Source of the DNA: Paraburkholderia sp. PGU19
GTDB taxonomy: Bacteria > Pseudomonadota > Gammaproteobacteria > Burkholderiales > Burkholderiaceae
Direction: 5' to 3'
DNA length: 64,000 nt
Assembly (NCBI RefSeq): GCF_013426915.1
Contig: NZ_AP023182.1
Span: 744,001-808,000, forward strand
The notes beneath the pieces are model-generated. The model made no database searches, had not been told where the DNA came from, and worked only from the letters and a program-made list of their open reading frames with translations. How positions within the stretch are numbered: position 1 is the stretch's first letter; each line of letters opens with the position of its first letter. Below, piece after piece: positions 46,467 through 54,295 of this stretch. The position numbers and the translations under genes are program-made.

Positions 46467-47072
46467 ATGAGACTTTACTGTAGCTCAAATAGACGTGACA
46501 AATCTGCCCAGCTGGGTCGCATGCAATCTGGTCATCACCAGTCGCCGATGAGGGTGAAGTCTCGAAGGGCGTATCGGCAAGCACGCCGAAGGGGCTTACC
46601 GTTCTGGCCGACCGATCGAATCGTGTCGACCATCTGAAAGTCGTCCTGTGGACGGCCACCTGCACCTGTCGGAACGCGCCTCTTCGGAGCGCGCATCTCC
46701 GCAGTTGCCGACGCGACCAGCACAGCACTTCAGGTCAATTTTGCGTTTCCTGGCAGCGTCGCACATCTGGCGAACAGATGCGCCGCGTTCAGGAAAGCAT
46801 GACATTTGCCGATAGCACGTGGTGTGCCGGTAGAATATCCGGCGCTCTCATGGGCCGGGGAAGTGGGGGACCGCATCTGCGCCGTGCCTTGGGGGCCGGC
46901 TGGCCCACTGGGCCTGTTGATGAGCCGTGCCGTGTCATCGCGGATTCACGAACACCTTTCGACTGTTAGGCATCGAGGGAAACGGCCGACGCGACGAGAT
47001 GGGCAGCAATGGCACCAACCCGGACAGGTGAGGCATGCGTAGCTGGATTGTCCGCAGACGTGAAGAGGCATC
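46467..47072. other. no recognisable gene upstream of the diguanylate cyclase
   Basis: About 600 bp with no supported gene. Several arginine-rich frames are open on the minus strand but resemble no family. The part next to 47073 presumably holds the diguanylate cyclase promoter. Confidence 0.4.
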
Positions 47073-48629
47073 GTGCAGACGGTAACAAACAACAGGCGAG
47101 GGCGCGCATCGTTGACCGACCAGTTCTGGCGCAGCCGCTCGGCACCGCTGGTGCTGGTCTGCGGCGGCATTGTCATCGCTCTCGTGGTGACGGCACTGTT
47201 CGCGGCGGTGCTGTATCAGGGGCGCCTTGATGCAATGGAGCGGGCCCGCGAAACATCGCGCAATCTGGCGCTCATCGCCGAGCGCGATATCGAGCGGAAC
47301 CTGGAGCTGTACGCGCTCTCGCTGCAGGCCGTTGTCGACGGCGTGCGCGACCCGGAAGTGATGGCGTTGCCACCGCGCCTGCGCGCGCAGGTGCTGTTCG
47401 ATCGCGCCACGACTGCCCGAGACCTTGGTGCGATCCTGGTGCTGGACGCATCGGGTAACATCATCATCGATTCTGCCAGCGAGGTACCGCGCGCAGGCAA
47501 TTTCGCCGATCGACGTTATTTCACCGTGCAGCGCGACAATCCCAACGCGGGTCTCTACGTCAGCGATCCGTACGAGTCGCGCCTGCGTGACAGTTCCCCC
47601 AGCATCGCCATGACCCGGCGCATTTCCCGGCCGGATGGCTCGTTTGCCGGGATCGCGCTGATTGCGATCAACCTCGACTATTTTCACAGGCTTTTCGCCG
47701 GACTCTCTCTCGGGCCGCATGGCGCCATTTCGCTGATCGGCAAAAGCGGCATCATGGTCATGCGTCAGCCGTACGATGCGCGCACGCCCGGGCGCGACAT
47801 CAGCAAGGCGAGCACGTTTCAGCGCTTCAGAGCCGCGGCGGAAGGCAGTTTCTCCGAGACGGCGTCGATTGACGGCGTGCGCCGCTTCTATTACTTCAGA
47901 AATTTTCCCGACCTGCCACTGATCATCATGGTGGCCGAAGCCGAACAGGACATCTACGCGGCGTGGCGGCGACGCGCAATCACCATCGGTTCGCTGATGG
48001 CCGCGTTTGCGCTGGGCTTCGTCGGACTTTCATTCCTGCTGGGTGCGCAGCTGCGCCGCCGGATGCGGGCCGAATCGGAACTCGAGCTGCTTGCGAGAAC
48101 AGACGGACTCACGGGCCTGCACAACCGCCGCACGCTGGGGGAGATCCTTGAGCAGGAGTGGCGTCGGGCGCGCCGCACGCGCAGCATGTTTTCGCTCCTT
48201 TTTGTTGATATCGACCGGTTCAAGGCTTACAACGACACGTATGGTCACCAGGCTGGTGACGATGCACTGGCGGCCGTCGCACGCTGCATCCGTGACAATA
48301 TCCGGCGACCAGCAGACAGCGCGGCGCGGTACGGAGGCGAAGAATTTGTCGTCGTCCTGCCCGATACCGCTCCCGGCGGCGCAAGCCAGATTGCCGAGCA
48401 GATCCGCAGCGCGATCAGCGCCCTCGCGATCGAGCATGCGGGCAGTGAATACGGGCGCGTGACGGCGAGCATTGGCGCGGCCAGCTGGTTCCCCGACCAG
48501 CAGGGCGACGTCAGTAGCGTGATCCGCGCGGCCGACGAGGCGCTGTACAGCGCCAAGGCCACGGGGCGCAACCGGGTGGGGCAGTTCCTTGGGGCAGGAA
48601 CGGGTGGAGCGGGCCAACGCCAGCCGTGA
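47073..48629 (+). CDS. membrane diguanylate cyclase with Cache sensor
   Basis: This 518-residue protein has two membrane helices, about residues 26-48 (LVLVCGGIVIALVVTALFAAV) and 304-326. They bracket a periplasmic dCache-like sensor containing GAILVLDASGNIIID, RDSSPSIAMTRRI and GAISLIGKSGIMVM. A GGDEF domain follows at about residues 350-505: TDGLTGLHNRR, then RYGGEEFVVVLPDT with active-site GGEEF. The inhibitory I-site RPAD lies five residues before it, so feedback by c-di-GMP is likely intact. It starts at GTG after GAAGAGGC and makes c-di-GMP in response to an unknown signal. Confidence 0.93.
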   Translation: MQTVTNNRRGRASLTDQFWRSRSAPLVLVCGGIVIALVVTALFAAVLYQGRLDAMERARETSRNLALIAERDIERNLELYALSLQAVVDGVRDPEVMALPPRLRAQVLFDRATTARDLGAILVLDASGNIIIDSASEVPRAGNFADRRYFTVQRDNPNAGLYVSDPYESRLRDSSPSIAMTRRISRPDGSFAGIALIAINLDYFHRLFAGLSLGPHGAISLIGKSGIMVMRQPYDARTPGRDISKASTFQRFRAAAEGSFSETASIDGVRRFYYFRNFPDLPLIIMVAEAEQDIYAAWRRRAITIGSLMAAFALGFVGLSFLLGAQLRRRMRAESELELLARTDGLTGLHNRRTLGEILEQEWRRARRTRSMFSLLFVDIDRFKAYNDTYGHQAGDDALAAVARCIRDNIRRPADSAARYGGEEFVVVLPDTAPGGASQIAEQIRSAISALAIEHAGSEYGRVTASIGAASWFPDQQGDVSSVIRAADEALYSAKATGRNRVGQFLGAGTGGAGQRQP

Positions 48630-48645
48630 CCGCCGCGTGCGCACC

Positions 48646-48927
48646 CTACCGGACAGCAGCCAGTTTTGCCGGTGCCGTCCGGGCCGCGAGAATGCCACGG
48701 ATGGTCGCCAGGGAGTGTTCGGCGACCGGACTCGACGTTTGTCGGCGCAGCACGGAAAACTCCGGCGTTCTCACACCCAGGCGCCTGCAGACAATGGAGA
48801 GATAAGGTTTGCCCGATCCGGCACATTGCGCGACGGCGCTGGCGATCGCGGCATCGCCAACGTGCCTGCGCAGCCATTCGAGCGTTTGCCGGTCCTTCTC
48901 GTTGTAGACCCTGACCAGGTGCTCCAT
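48646..48927 (-). CDS. 93-residue protein of unknown function under an SOS box
   Basis: I do not recognise this family. The 93-residue protein runs MEHLVRVYNEKDRQTLEWLR, then a helical stretch (DAAIASAVAQCAGSGKPYLS, IVCRRLGVRTPEF) that could be an HTH, and a C-terminal helix rich in Ala. GGGAGGCGTA gives a strong ribosome site at 48927; the frame is open to 48957 but would then start inside the LexA box. A near-perfect LexA box lies 15 bp before the ATG. It is convergent with the diguanylate cyclase, 16 bp apart. Confidence 0.7.
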   Translation of the reverse strand: MEHLVRVYNEKDRQTLEWLRRHVGDAAIASAVAQCAGSGKPYLSIVCRRLGVRTPEFSVLRRQTSSPVAEHSLATIRGILAARTAPAKLAAVR

Positions 48928-48941
48928 TACGCCTCCCGAAA

Positions 48942-48961
48942 TACTGTATATAAACACAGTA
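48942..48961. promoter_or_regulatory. LexA (SOS) box
   Basis: TACTGTATATAAACACAGTA matches the LexA consensus TACTGTATATATATACAGTA at 18 of 20 positions, including the essential CTGT-N8-ACAG (48944-48959). It sits 15-34 bp upstream of the minus-strand 93-residue gene and should repress its transcription until DNA damage. Confidence 0.8.
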
Positions 48962-49226
48962 TTGTGAATTTATACAGATTTTAGGTGGATGGCAAGGACT
49001 CGTGGTTGCTTCATCGCGAGCGTGCCACCGGATCGCAAGTACCATAGCGCCCACCCATGCAAAAGAAAGGGCGCTAACGAACGTATGTATTGACTCTTTG
49101 TATTCCGTAGCGCGGGTTGTTCCGCTTTTCCTGCCATGGCATCCACGTGGGCATCGCGGGGGCCGTCCATGCGGTGGGTTGCACAGCCGATGGTCGTTGT
49201 CGTCGGACCGATAATGGTCTATATTT

Positions 49227-49240
49227 GGTCCTATCAGACC
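49227..49240. promoter_or_regulatory. GGTC-N6-GACC palindrome at the Phd-ParE promoter
   Basis: GGTC (49227-49230) and GACC (49237-49240) are inverted around six bases, 17 bp before the antitoxin ATG; another TGGTC lies just upstream (49215-49219). This is a likely autoregulatory operator for the toxin-antitoxin pair. Confidence 0.5.
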
Positions 49241-49256
49241 TGCAATGGAGCACTGG

Positions 49257-49541
49257 ATGCATATCGCCGATCACGTAAAGCCAATCAGCTACCTCAAGAG
49301 CGAAGCGGCACAAATCGTCAAAGACCTGACCGATTCGGGAGAGCCGCTCATCATCACGCAGAACGGCGAAGCAAAGCTGGTTGTCCAGGATGTGCGAACG
49401 TATGAAGCGACGCAACAGACGATCGCACTCCTGAAGATCCTGGCCATCGGCCAAAAACAGATCGACCGCGCAGACCACATCGACGGCGACGAATTCTTTG
49501 CGGAGCTTAACGAGCTCGACCGCCACGAGAAGCTTCGCTAA
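49257..49541 (+). CDS. Phd/YefM-family antitoxin
   Basis: A 94-residue Phd/YefM antitoxin: HVKPISYLKSEAAQIVKDLT (N-terminal DNA-binding fold) and EPLIITQNGEAKLVVQDV, the family hallmark, followed by an acidic toxin-binding tail. It should neutralise the ParE-type toxin and repress the operon. The ATG at 49257 after TGGAG is preferred; an in-frame ATG at 49245 is possible. The stop overlaps the toxin ATG by one base. Confidence 0.88.
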   Translation: MHIADHVKPISYLKSEAAQIVKDLTDSGEPLIITQNGEAKLVVQDVRTYEATQQTIALLKILAIGQKQIDRADHIDGDEFFAELNELDRHEKLR

Positions 49542-49879
49542 TGCCAGCCCCGCTGTTGAAGTACCGCATCCTGCCGACCGCCCGAATCGCCATCGATGAG
49601 TTGAGAAGTTACATTGTTCGCACATTCGCGTGGGAGACATGGAGTCAGACGTCGGCGCAGATTCAGGAAACTATCGCGCACATCCGCCAGTTTCCCGAAA
49701 GCGGCCACGTCCCCGCTGAACTTGAAGGCTTCGTCGATGACAGTTTTCGACAAGCCCTTTCTGGCAAGAACCGGATCATCTATCAGGTGCGGGACGATAC
49801 CATTTACATTCACCTCGTCGTCGACACTCGACGCGATCTGCTGGGCCTTCTCCAAAGAATCGTGCTGCGGCTGTTGTAA
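49541..49879 (+). CDS. RelE/ParE-family toxin
   Basis: A 112-residue RelE/ParE-superfamily toxin: YRILPTARIAIDELRSYIV at the N-terminus and SGKNRIIYQVRDDTIYIHLVVDTRRDLLGLL at the C-terminus, where the RIIYQV and VVDTRRD strands are typical. ParE toxins poison DNA gyrase, RelE toxins cleave mRNA; sequence alone does not decide. Translationally coupled to the Phd-type antitoxin (TAATG overlap). Length is normal and the frame is intact. Confidence 0.86.
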   Translation: MPAPLLKYRILPTARIAIDELRSYIVRTFAWETWSQTSAQIQETIAHIRQFPESGHVPAELEGFVDDSFRQALSGKNRIIYQVRDDTIYIHLVVDTRRDLLGLLQRIVLRLL

Positions 49880-50341
49880 GCCACAACGACGTGACGCGGC
49901 CGACACGGGAATCAGGAGTCCTTGACCTGAAGGACGAGTATTCCGAAAGCGAGCTCGAAGAGGCACTCATCCACCGCTCGACGATTTTTTTCTTGAGCTG
50001 GGCAGCGCCTTCACGTTCGGCGGACGACAGCGAAGGTTGCACGTCGGTGACAGCTGGGTTCGGGGTGCAAACAGAGCCATTACGATAAGGCAGAGGATTT
50101 TTAGCGAAGCACAGCCGGCCCGTAAGTCGTGCCAAATGCGGGCGTGGTGCGCCGTCTGCGCTTCGCTAAAAATCCTCTGCCTTAGAGAAAGTTAGTAGGT
50201 ATCCTTATCAAGAGTGCGGCCATGGAGATGCCCGACAACGTTGGCGCGCCTGGTCATTTTTTAGCAATGTTTTCGATCAGGTGCTGGCCTGCATCACGCG
50301 AGACGACAGGACAACCAGGACAGGACGTGACAAATGCACCG
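49880..50341. other. intergenic between two toxin-antitoxin pairs
   Basis: No gene is supported. The 97-bp hairpin element at 50087-50183, listed separately, is the main feature. Confidence 0.45.
50087..50183. repeat. 97-bp element with perfect 24-bp terminal inverted repeats
   Basis: AAGGCAGAGGATTTTTAGCG and four more bases (50087-50110) are repeated exactly in reverse complement at 50160-50183. The inner 49 bp continue the pairing imperfectly (CAGnCGGC against GCCGnCTG), so the element could fold into one long hairpin. It may be a MITE, a long bidirectional hairpin or an integration-related site. No target-site duplication is visible on the flanks. Confidence 0.7.
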
Positions 50342-50731
50342 CTAGACATAGCGTACTGGCGCGAAGTCGTATCGCTTTATCTGGTCATCGTGGGTCAACA
50401 ATACGATTCCTTCGGCCATCGCCTGACCAACCAGAAGCCGGTCGAATGGGTCCTTGTGAAGCTGCGGGAGGGCAGCAACTTCGAACGCATGCGGGGCTTC
50501 GATGGACAGTTCTTCGTAGCCAGCATCGAGCAGGTTCCTGCGCAGCACGCGCGCATCGACCTGAAAGTCATCACGGCCTAGCGCGCTTTTTATGACGATT
50601 TCCCAGATGCTCGCGACGCTGAAGTACAGGGTGTTGTCGGTGTCCTCAATGGCAGCGCGCGCTTCGTTGGGTAAGGCAGGATCATCCGCCGCAGCCCAGA
50701 CCAGCAGATGCGTGTCGAGTAACAATCTCAC
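50342..50731 (-). CDS. vapC: VapC-type PIN-domain toxin
   Basis: A 129-residue PIN-domain ribonuclease toxin. The catalytic acids appear in LLLDTHLLVWAA (Asp near residue 6), FSVASIWEIVIK (Glu), DPFDRLLVGQAM (Asp) and LLTHDDQIKRYD (Asp), so all four positions are present. VapC toxins cleave tRNA or rRNA. Its ATG overlaps the antitoxin stop by 4 bp (ATGA). Confidence 0.9.
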   Translation of the reverse strand: MRLLLDTHLLVWAAADDPALPNEARAAIEDTDNTLYFSVASIWEIVIKSALGRDDFQVDARVLRRNLLDAGYEELSIEAPHAFEVAALPQLHKDPFDRLLVGQAMAEGIVLLTHDDQIKRYDFAPVRYV

Positions 50732-50979
50732 TTTGCTTTACCCTCAAACATGTCGCGGATCTCGTCCGCTCCCATGGTGTCGAAGTCTGCGGGTATCTTG
50801 ATTTGCCCCTTCATGAAACCGATGCGCCGCGGTGGTTTCTCCGCTTCGACATCGATGCGTACGACCTTCACCAGCGGCTTGCCGGCCTTGGCGATGACAA
50901 ACGGCTCGCCGCCGTTCACGGTTTCCTCGATCAGCCGCGACAGATTAGTCTTGGCATCGTGCATGTTGTAAATCTGCAT
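50728..50979 (-). CDS. Phd/YefM-family antitoxin of the VapC pair
   Basis: An 83-residue antitoxin: MQIYNMHDAKTNLSRLIEET and EPFVIAKAGKPLVKVVRID are Phd/YefM hallmarks, with an acidic C-terminal tail (FDTMGADEIRDMFEG) for binding the PIN toxin. Two 13-bp direct repeats lie just upstream as probable autoregulatory operators. Confidence 0.9.
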   Translation of the reverse strand: MQIYNMHDAKTNLSRLIEETVNGGEPFVIAKAGKPLVKVVRIDVEAEKPPRRIGFMKGQIKIPADFDTMGADEIRDMFEGKAK

Positions 50980-50993
50980 GGCAGCACCGTATT

Positions 50994-51020
50994 AACTTAG
51001 TTTAATGAACTTAGTTTAAT
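50994..51020. promoter_or_regulatory. AACTTAGTTTAAT direct repeats (phd-vapC operators)
   Basis: AACTTAGTTTAAT occurs exactly twice in tandem, at 50994-51006 and 51008-51020, starting 15 bp upstream of the antitoxin ATG. The 14-bp period is not a full two helical turns, so neighbouring antitoxin dimers would sit at an angle. Very likely the autoregulatory site. Confidence 0.6.
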
Positions 51021-51305
51021 CAAAAATTACGGATGCGGCAACCGTCACGTGGTGCGCAGCTCAGGCGGCCGCCAGCCGCTGGCGCCATAACCCGCATGTC
51101 TTTTGGTGACATACTTCACGCGCCAGCCCGACGTGGTGACGGCCGGTTCCCGAGGCGGTCAGGCTTTGAGAGTAAATCTGGGACGATCCTTCCGGCTGCT
51201 CGACCAGCGTCGACCGGGCCCAAGCCGGTCGACGTGTCGCTGCAGATCCTGGCCCCACGAAAAGCCGCTTGCCTCGCCCAGATCGCGCGCCAGCTTCACG
51301 ACCTT

Positions 51306-52818
51306 GGGAGCGTTAAACACCTTGGGGTTGTAACTGCGATTCCAACCCGAACTGCTCCAGGAACTCGGCAGCTTCGCGCGACAATGGTTCCCTTGGTGGC
51401 TCATATCTCGCAAGTCTTTGAACAAGGTCACCGTTGATGACAGCGCATCGGACCTGTGCAAGCAGATGAGCCCCGATCGGAGACCAGCGCATCTGTTGAC
51501 GCTTGCACATGCGCTGATTGAGTACCTGATTGACTGCAGACTCGGCCGTGGCGGTCGAGATAGGTTTGCCGCGACGGTGTCGTGCGCCGTAGTTCATCGT
51601 TGAGCCGCCATTCGCTTCGACGTATTCCACAAGCTCTCGGGTCCGGTAGTCGAGCTGCGACAGACTTTCTACAACGCCCGGCGTTTCAGCCACGATCACC
51701 CGACAGAGGAGCAGGATGCCCTGCATCCGGTCTTTCGCCTTCTCTAGCTTCGCGTGCCAGAAGCACCAGCGCAGCTTGTCAACACGGGAGATCAATACAC
51801 GTTGGGCGGCTTTTTCCGTTTCCGTCCGCGCACGCATGCCCTTGATGATCTGCTCGAGATACCTCACCCTCATTGATATATGGAACCAGTCGAGGACAGG
51901 TGTAGAAGAAAACGGTAATCGACAGGCGAATGACTGCAGGCCATTGGCACCGTCGGTGATGACTGACAGTCTCGGTCGATCGCTTCCCGATGTGGTTTTT
52001 ACAAGGGTGGTGAGCCGCTCCACGATATCCGGTAGCCTGTTTCTCACGAACGCGAATACGCGTGAAGTCTGGTCTTTGGCACTGAGGCGCCCCGTTAGAA
52101 TCTCAAAGCTCGAACATTCTGATTTGCGTCGCCCGCGAACGAATCCTCCGTCGATGGTCAGGGTCCATTCCGTCTCTTCCTTCGGGGCGCGATCTGCAGT
52201 TGGCTGAACCGCTTCTATGCGCTCGCCGACGCGTAGCGCCCTGTTTCGTACGGTCACATGGTTCAATGTCGCCCGCACAGGCAGGAACTCGCGCATCATG
52301 GTAACGACCTGCCGATACGGCATCTGTGCCGAAAGCCTGGCCTCAAGCGATAGTAGGTCCGCGGTCGCCCGCTCCGGAACGAATTCGGTCATCGGACTGT
52401 ACGGATACTCCATATGCAACGGCGTCTCGCACGGACAGCAAACGATCCGGGCACTGGGAAAGGGCACGGTACCGAAGACCGTATCCACCTTCCGGAGCCG
52501 CCGATCCTTAAGTTCGAGGAAACGGTGACAACGGGTACAGAAGCGTCGCAGCATGCAGACCTCTTCAGCTTGCGCTGCGACCACAACCTTCTGGAGCCTG
52601 TGCAGCAAATCTTTTTCCTTCGGCCAACGACAGCCCAACCTTCTCCGGCTCAAGTTGGCGATAGGGACGTTCGAGCTGACAGATTTCGAACGTATCTGTT
52701 TCACCCCAATCAGTGGTGATCTCGACGCGAATTGTGATTTTCATCTCCAACTCCGGCGGCCATGATTGCCGGAATCCTAGGCGCCCTGCGCTGAAACCCC
52801 AAGGTTTTTAACGCTCCC
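51306..52818 (-). mobile_element. ISKra4-family insertion sequence
   Basis: The element is about 1513 bp. Left end GGGAGCGTTAAACACCTTGG (from 51306) and the right end (to 52818, read on the minus strand GGGAGCGTTAAAAACCTTGG) match over 24 bp with one mismatch. They enclose one transposase gene whose stop codon lies inside the left repeat. No target-site duplication is seen next to the repeats. The stretch 51021-51305 just outside holds no supported gene. Confidence 0.85.
51313..52744 (-). pseudogene. ISKra4-family transposase, frameshifted near N-terminus
   Basis: The main frame (to 52704) encodes the ISKra4 transposase core: EEVCMLRRFCTRCHRFLELKD zinc-finger-like region, TIDGGFVRGR (DDE first Asp), VITDGANGLQSF (second Asp) and a C-terminal TAESAVNQVLNQRM segment with the Glu. 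The true N-terminus (MKITIRVEITTDWGETDTFE, from the ATG at 52744 after GGAGTTGGAG) lies in another frame. The frames meet at a run of five As near 52614; removing one A would give the expected GKDLLHR. Programmed frameshifting is possible but is not a known feature of this family to me. Confidence 0.8.
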
Positions 52819-52919
52819 GTGTCGTTGCGGCTCGCAGCGCACAACGCATTTGTCAAGACTAAACCTGCTGCACCAAGCGCGCTTCCGACGATGAAATGAC
52901 GGCGTTGTTCATCAAGCAT
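52819..52919 (-). pseudogene. N-terminus of a Tat-exported protein cut by the IS
   Basis: From an ATG at 52919 the minus strand encodes MLDEQRRHFIVGSALGAAGL and a further 13 residues, a plausible twin-arginine leader (QRRHFIVGSALGAAGLV), before running into the IS right end at 52818. The rest of the gene is not obvious beyond the left end (51305), so it may have been deleted. The ribosome site is weak. Confidence 0.4.
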
Positions 52920-53109
52920 GGCTCGATCGATTCGAAGGCCGCAGGCATCGGGCCGCCCAGGATGTTCCAGTGTACGCCGCCATTTCGGCTGGGACGGCAG
53001 TGCATGCTGATCGCACTGTATCAGAGCAGATGTTTCCTTCGCGTGCGCCATCGGAACCCATGCCTCAGATTACGCTCTCCGGTCAGAATGTCGGGTCCCT
53101 AATCTGACG

Positions 53110-54123
53110 TCAATTTCTCGGGCCGTCCGTATCACCCGTCTCGATGTGGGGTAGCGCAAGCCGGTGCGCACAACGGTCCCGATCCCTGATGGCGTCCAAT
53201 ACGAGTTCGGCTATGGCCTTTCCTGACGCGTGGCCCGTCGGCTGAACAACGGCCGTGACTGTGTACGCATGCGAGACGTCGGGAGGCACGCCGTCGTAAA
53301 CGATCAGCGAAACATCGCTGCCAAGCCTGCGCCCACTGTCGACGATCGCGTGAAATGCGCCCACGCCTGCGAGGTTGTTGTCCACGAGCACCGCACTCGG
53401 CGGTTCGGCGAGGTTCAACAGTGTGGTCGCCGCATCATGGCCGCCTGCACTGTCAAACGAACATTCGATCATCAGTTCAGGCAAGGGAGCAACGCCCGCG
53501 TCTTGCAAAGCGCTTACGAAGCCTTCCCGACGCTGGGCCGCAAAATTCATGGCAAGCGGCGCGCTGATCAGGGCAATCCGGCGATGGCCGAAGTCGATTA
53601 ACCGCTGTGTCGCGGCTCGCGCGCCCGCTTCGTTATCGAAATCAAACCACCAGTAGGGCCGCGCGCTATTGGTTCGGCCGTAAGCGACGAACGGAAAATC
53701 CCGCTCCTGGAGGAACGCGATGCGTCTGTCGTCCCGCAGCGTGCGCGCGACGATCAGGCCATCAACCGCCCGGCCTTCCACGAGGCGCCGGTAGGTCTCC
53801 AGTTCCGCGCCCGGCCGCGCGGACGCAATGATCAGGTCCATGTCGCGTTCGCCGAGCGCCTCGGTGATACCTGCGACCACCTCACAAAAGCGCGGATCGC
53901 CCAGATCGCTGGCACCGAACGGATACACGATGCCGATCGCATCGGCGCGGCCTGTCGCCAGTTTGCGCGCGGTCGGATCGGCCTGGTAGCCGAGCGCCCG
54001 CGCGGCCTCGATCACTCGCGTTCGGGTTGCTTGGCTCACGTCGTCATAGCCGTTCAGTGCCCGGCTGACGGTCGTCCTTGACAGACCCAGGGCGCTTGCC
54101 AGCGCCTTCAGATTCGTTTTCAT
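53110..54123 (-). CDS. LacI-family repressor of the fructan locus
   Basis: A 337-residue LacI/GalR regulator: HTH LKALASALGLSRTTVSRALNG (residues 5-25), then RVIEAARALGYQADPTARKLATGRAD (hinge region), and a sugar-binding core with SLIVYDGVPPD. It is divergent from the levansucrase gene across a 160-bp region with two palindromic operators, so it probably represses that locus and itself until a fructose-containing sugar binds. The start at 54123 after AGGTGGAAGG is preferred to the frame opening at 54168. Confidence 0.93.
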   Translation of the reverse strand: MKTNLKALASALGLSRTTVSRALNGYDDVSQATRTRVIEAARALGYQADPTARKLATGRADAIGIVYPFGASDLGDPRFCEVVAGITEALGERDMDLIIASARPGAELETYRRLVEGRAVDGLIVARTLRDDRRIAFLQERDFPFVAYGRTNSARPYWWFDFDNEAGARAATQRLIDFGHRRIALISAPLAMNFAAQRREGFVSALQDAGVAPLPELMIECSFDSAGGHDAATTLLNLAEPPSAVLVDNNLAGVGAFHAIVDSGRRLGSDVSLIVYDGVPPDVSHAYTVTAVVQPTGHASGKAIAELVLDAIRDRDRCAHRLALPHIETGDTDGPRN

Positions 54124-54225
54124 CCTTCCACCTCTCGGTCCCGCCCCGTCACGCCTCATCACACTCATGTGTCCGGATGATGAGAAACCTGCTCATCATA
54201 CCGTTATTTGATCGGGTTTTGACTT

Positions 54226-54262
54226 CCAAACCGGTTTGAACTAGTATCCAAACCGGTTTGGA
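54226..54262. promoter_or_regulatory. two LacI-type operators (AAACCGGTTT palindromes)
   Basis: CCAAACCGGTTTG at 54226-54238 and the perfect 16-bp palindrome TCCAAACCGGTTTGGA at 54247-54262 have centres 22 bp apart, about two helical turns, so two dimers could bind the same DNA face. The central CG matches LacI-family half-site symmetry. Confidence 0.8.
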
Positions 54263-54295
54263 AAGTTTTCGAAACACATTCATAGGATGCTCCAA

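Noticed and set aside
52600..52620. Programmed frameshift in the ISKra4 transposase
   Set aside because: The run has only five As and no visible stimulatory structure; a one-base insertion in a dead copy is simpler. Kept only as an alternative.
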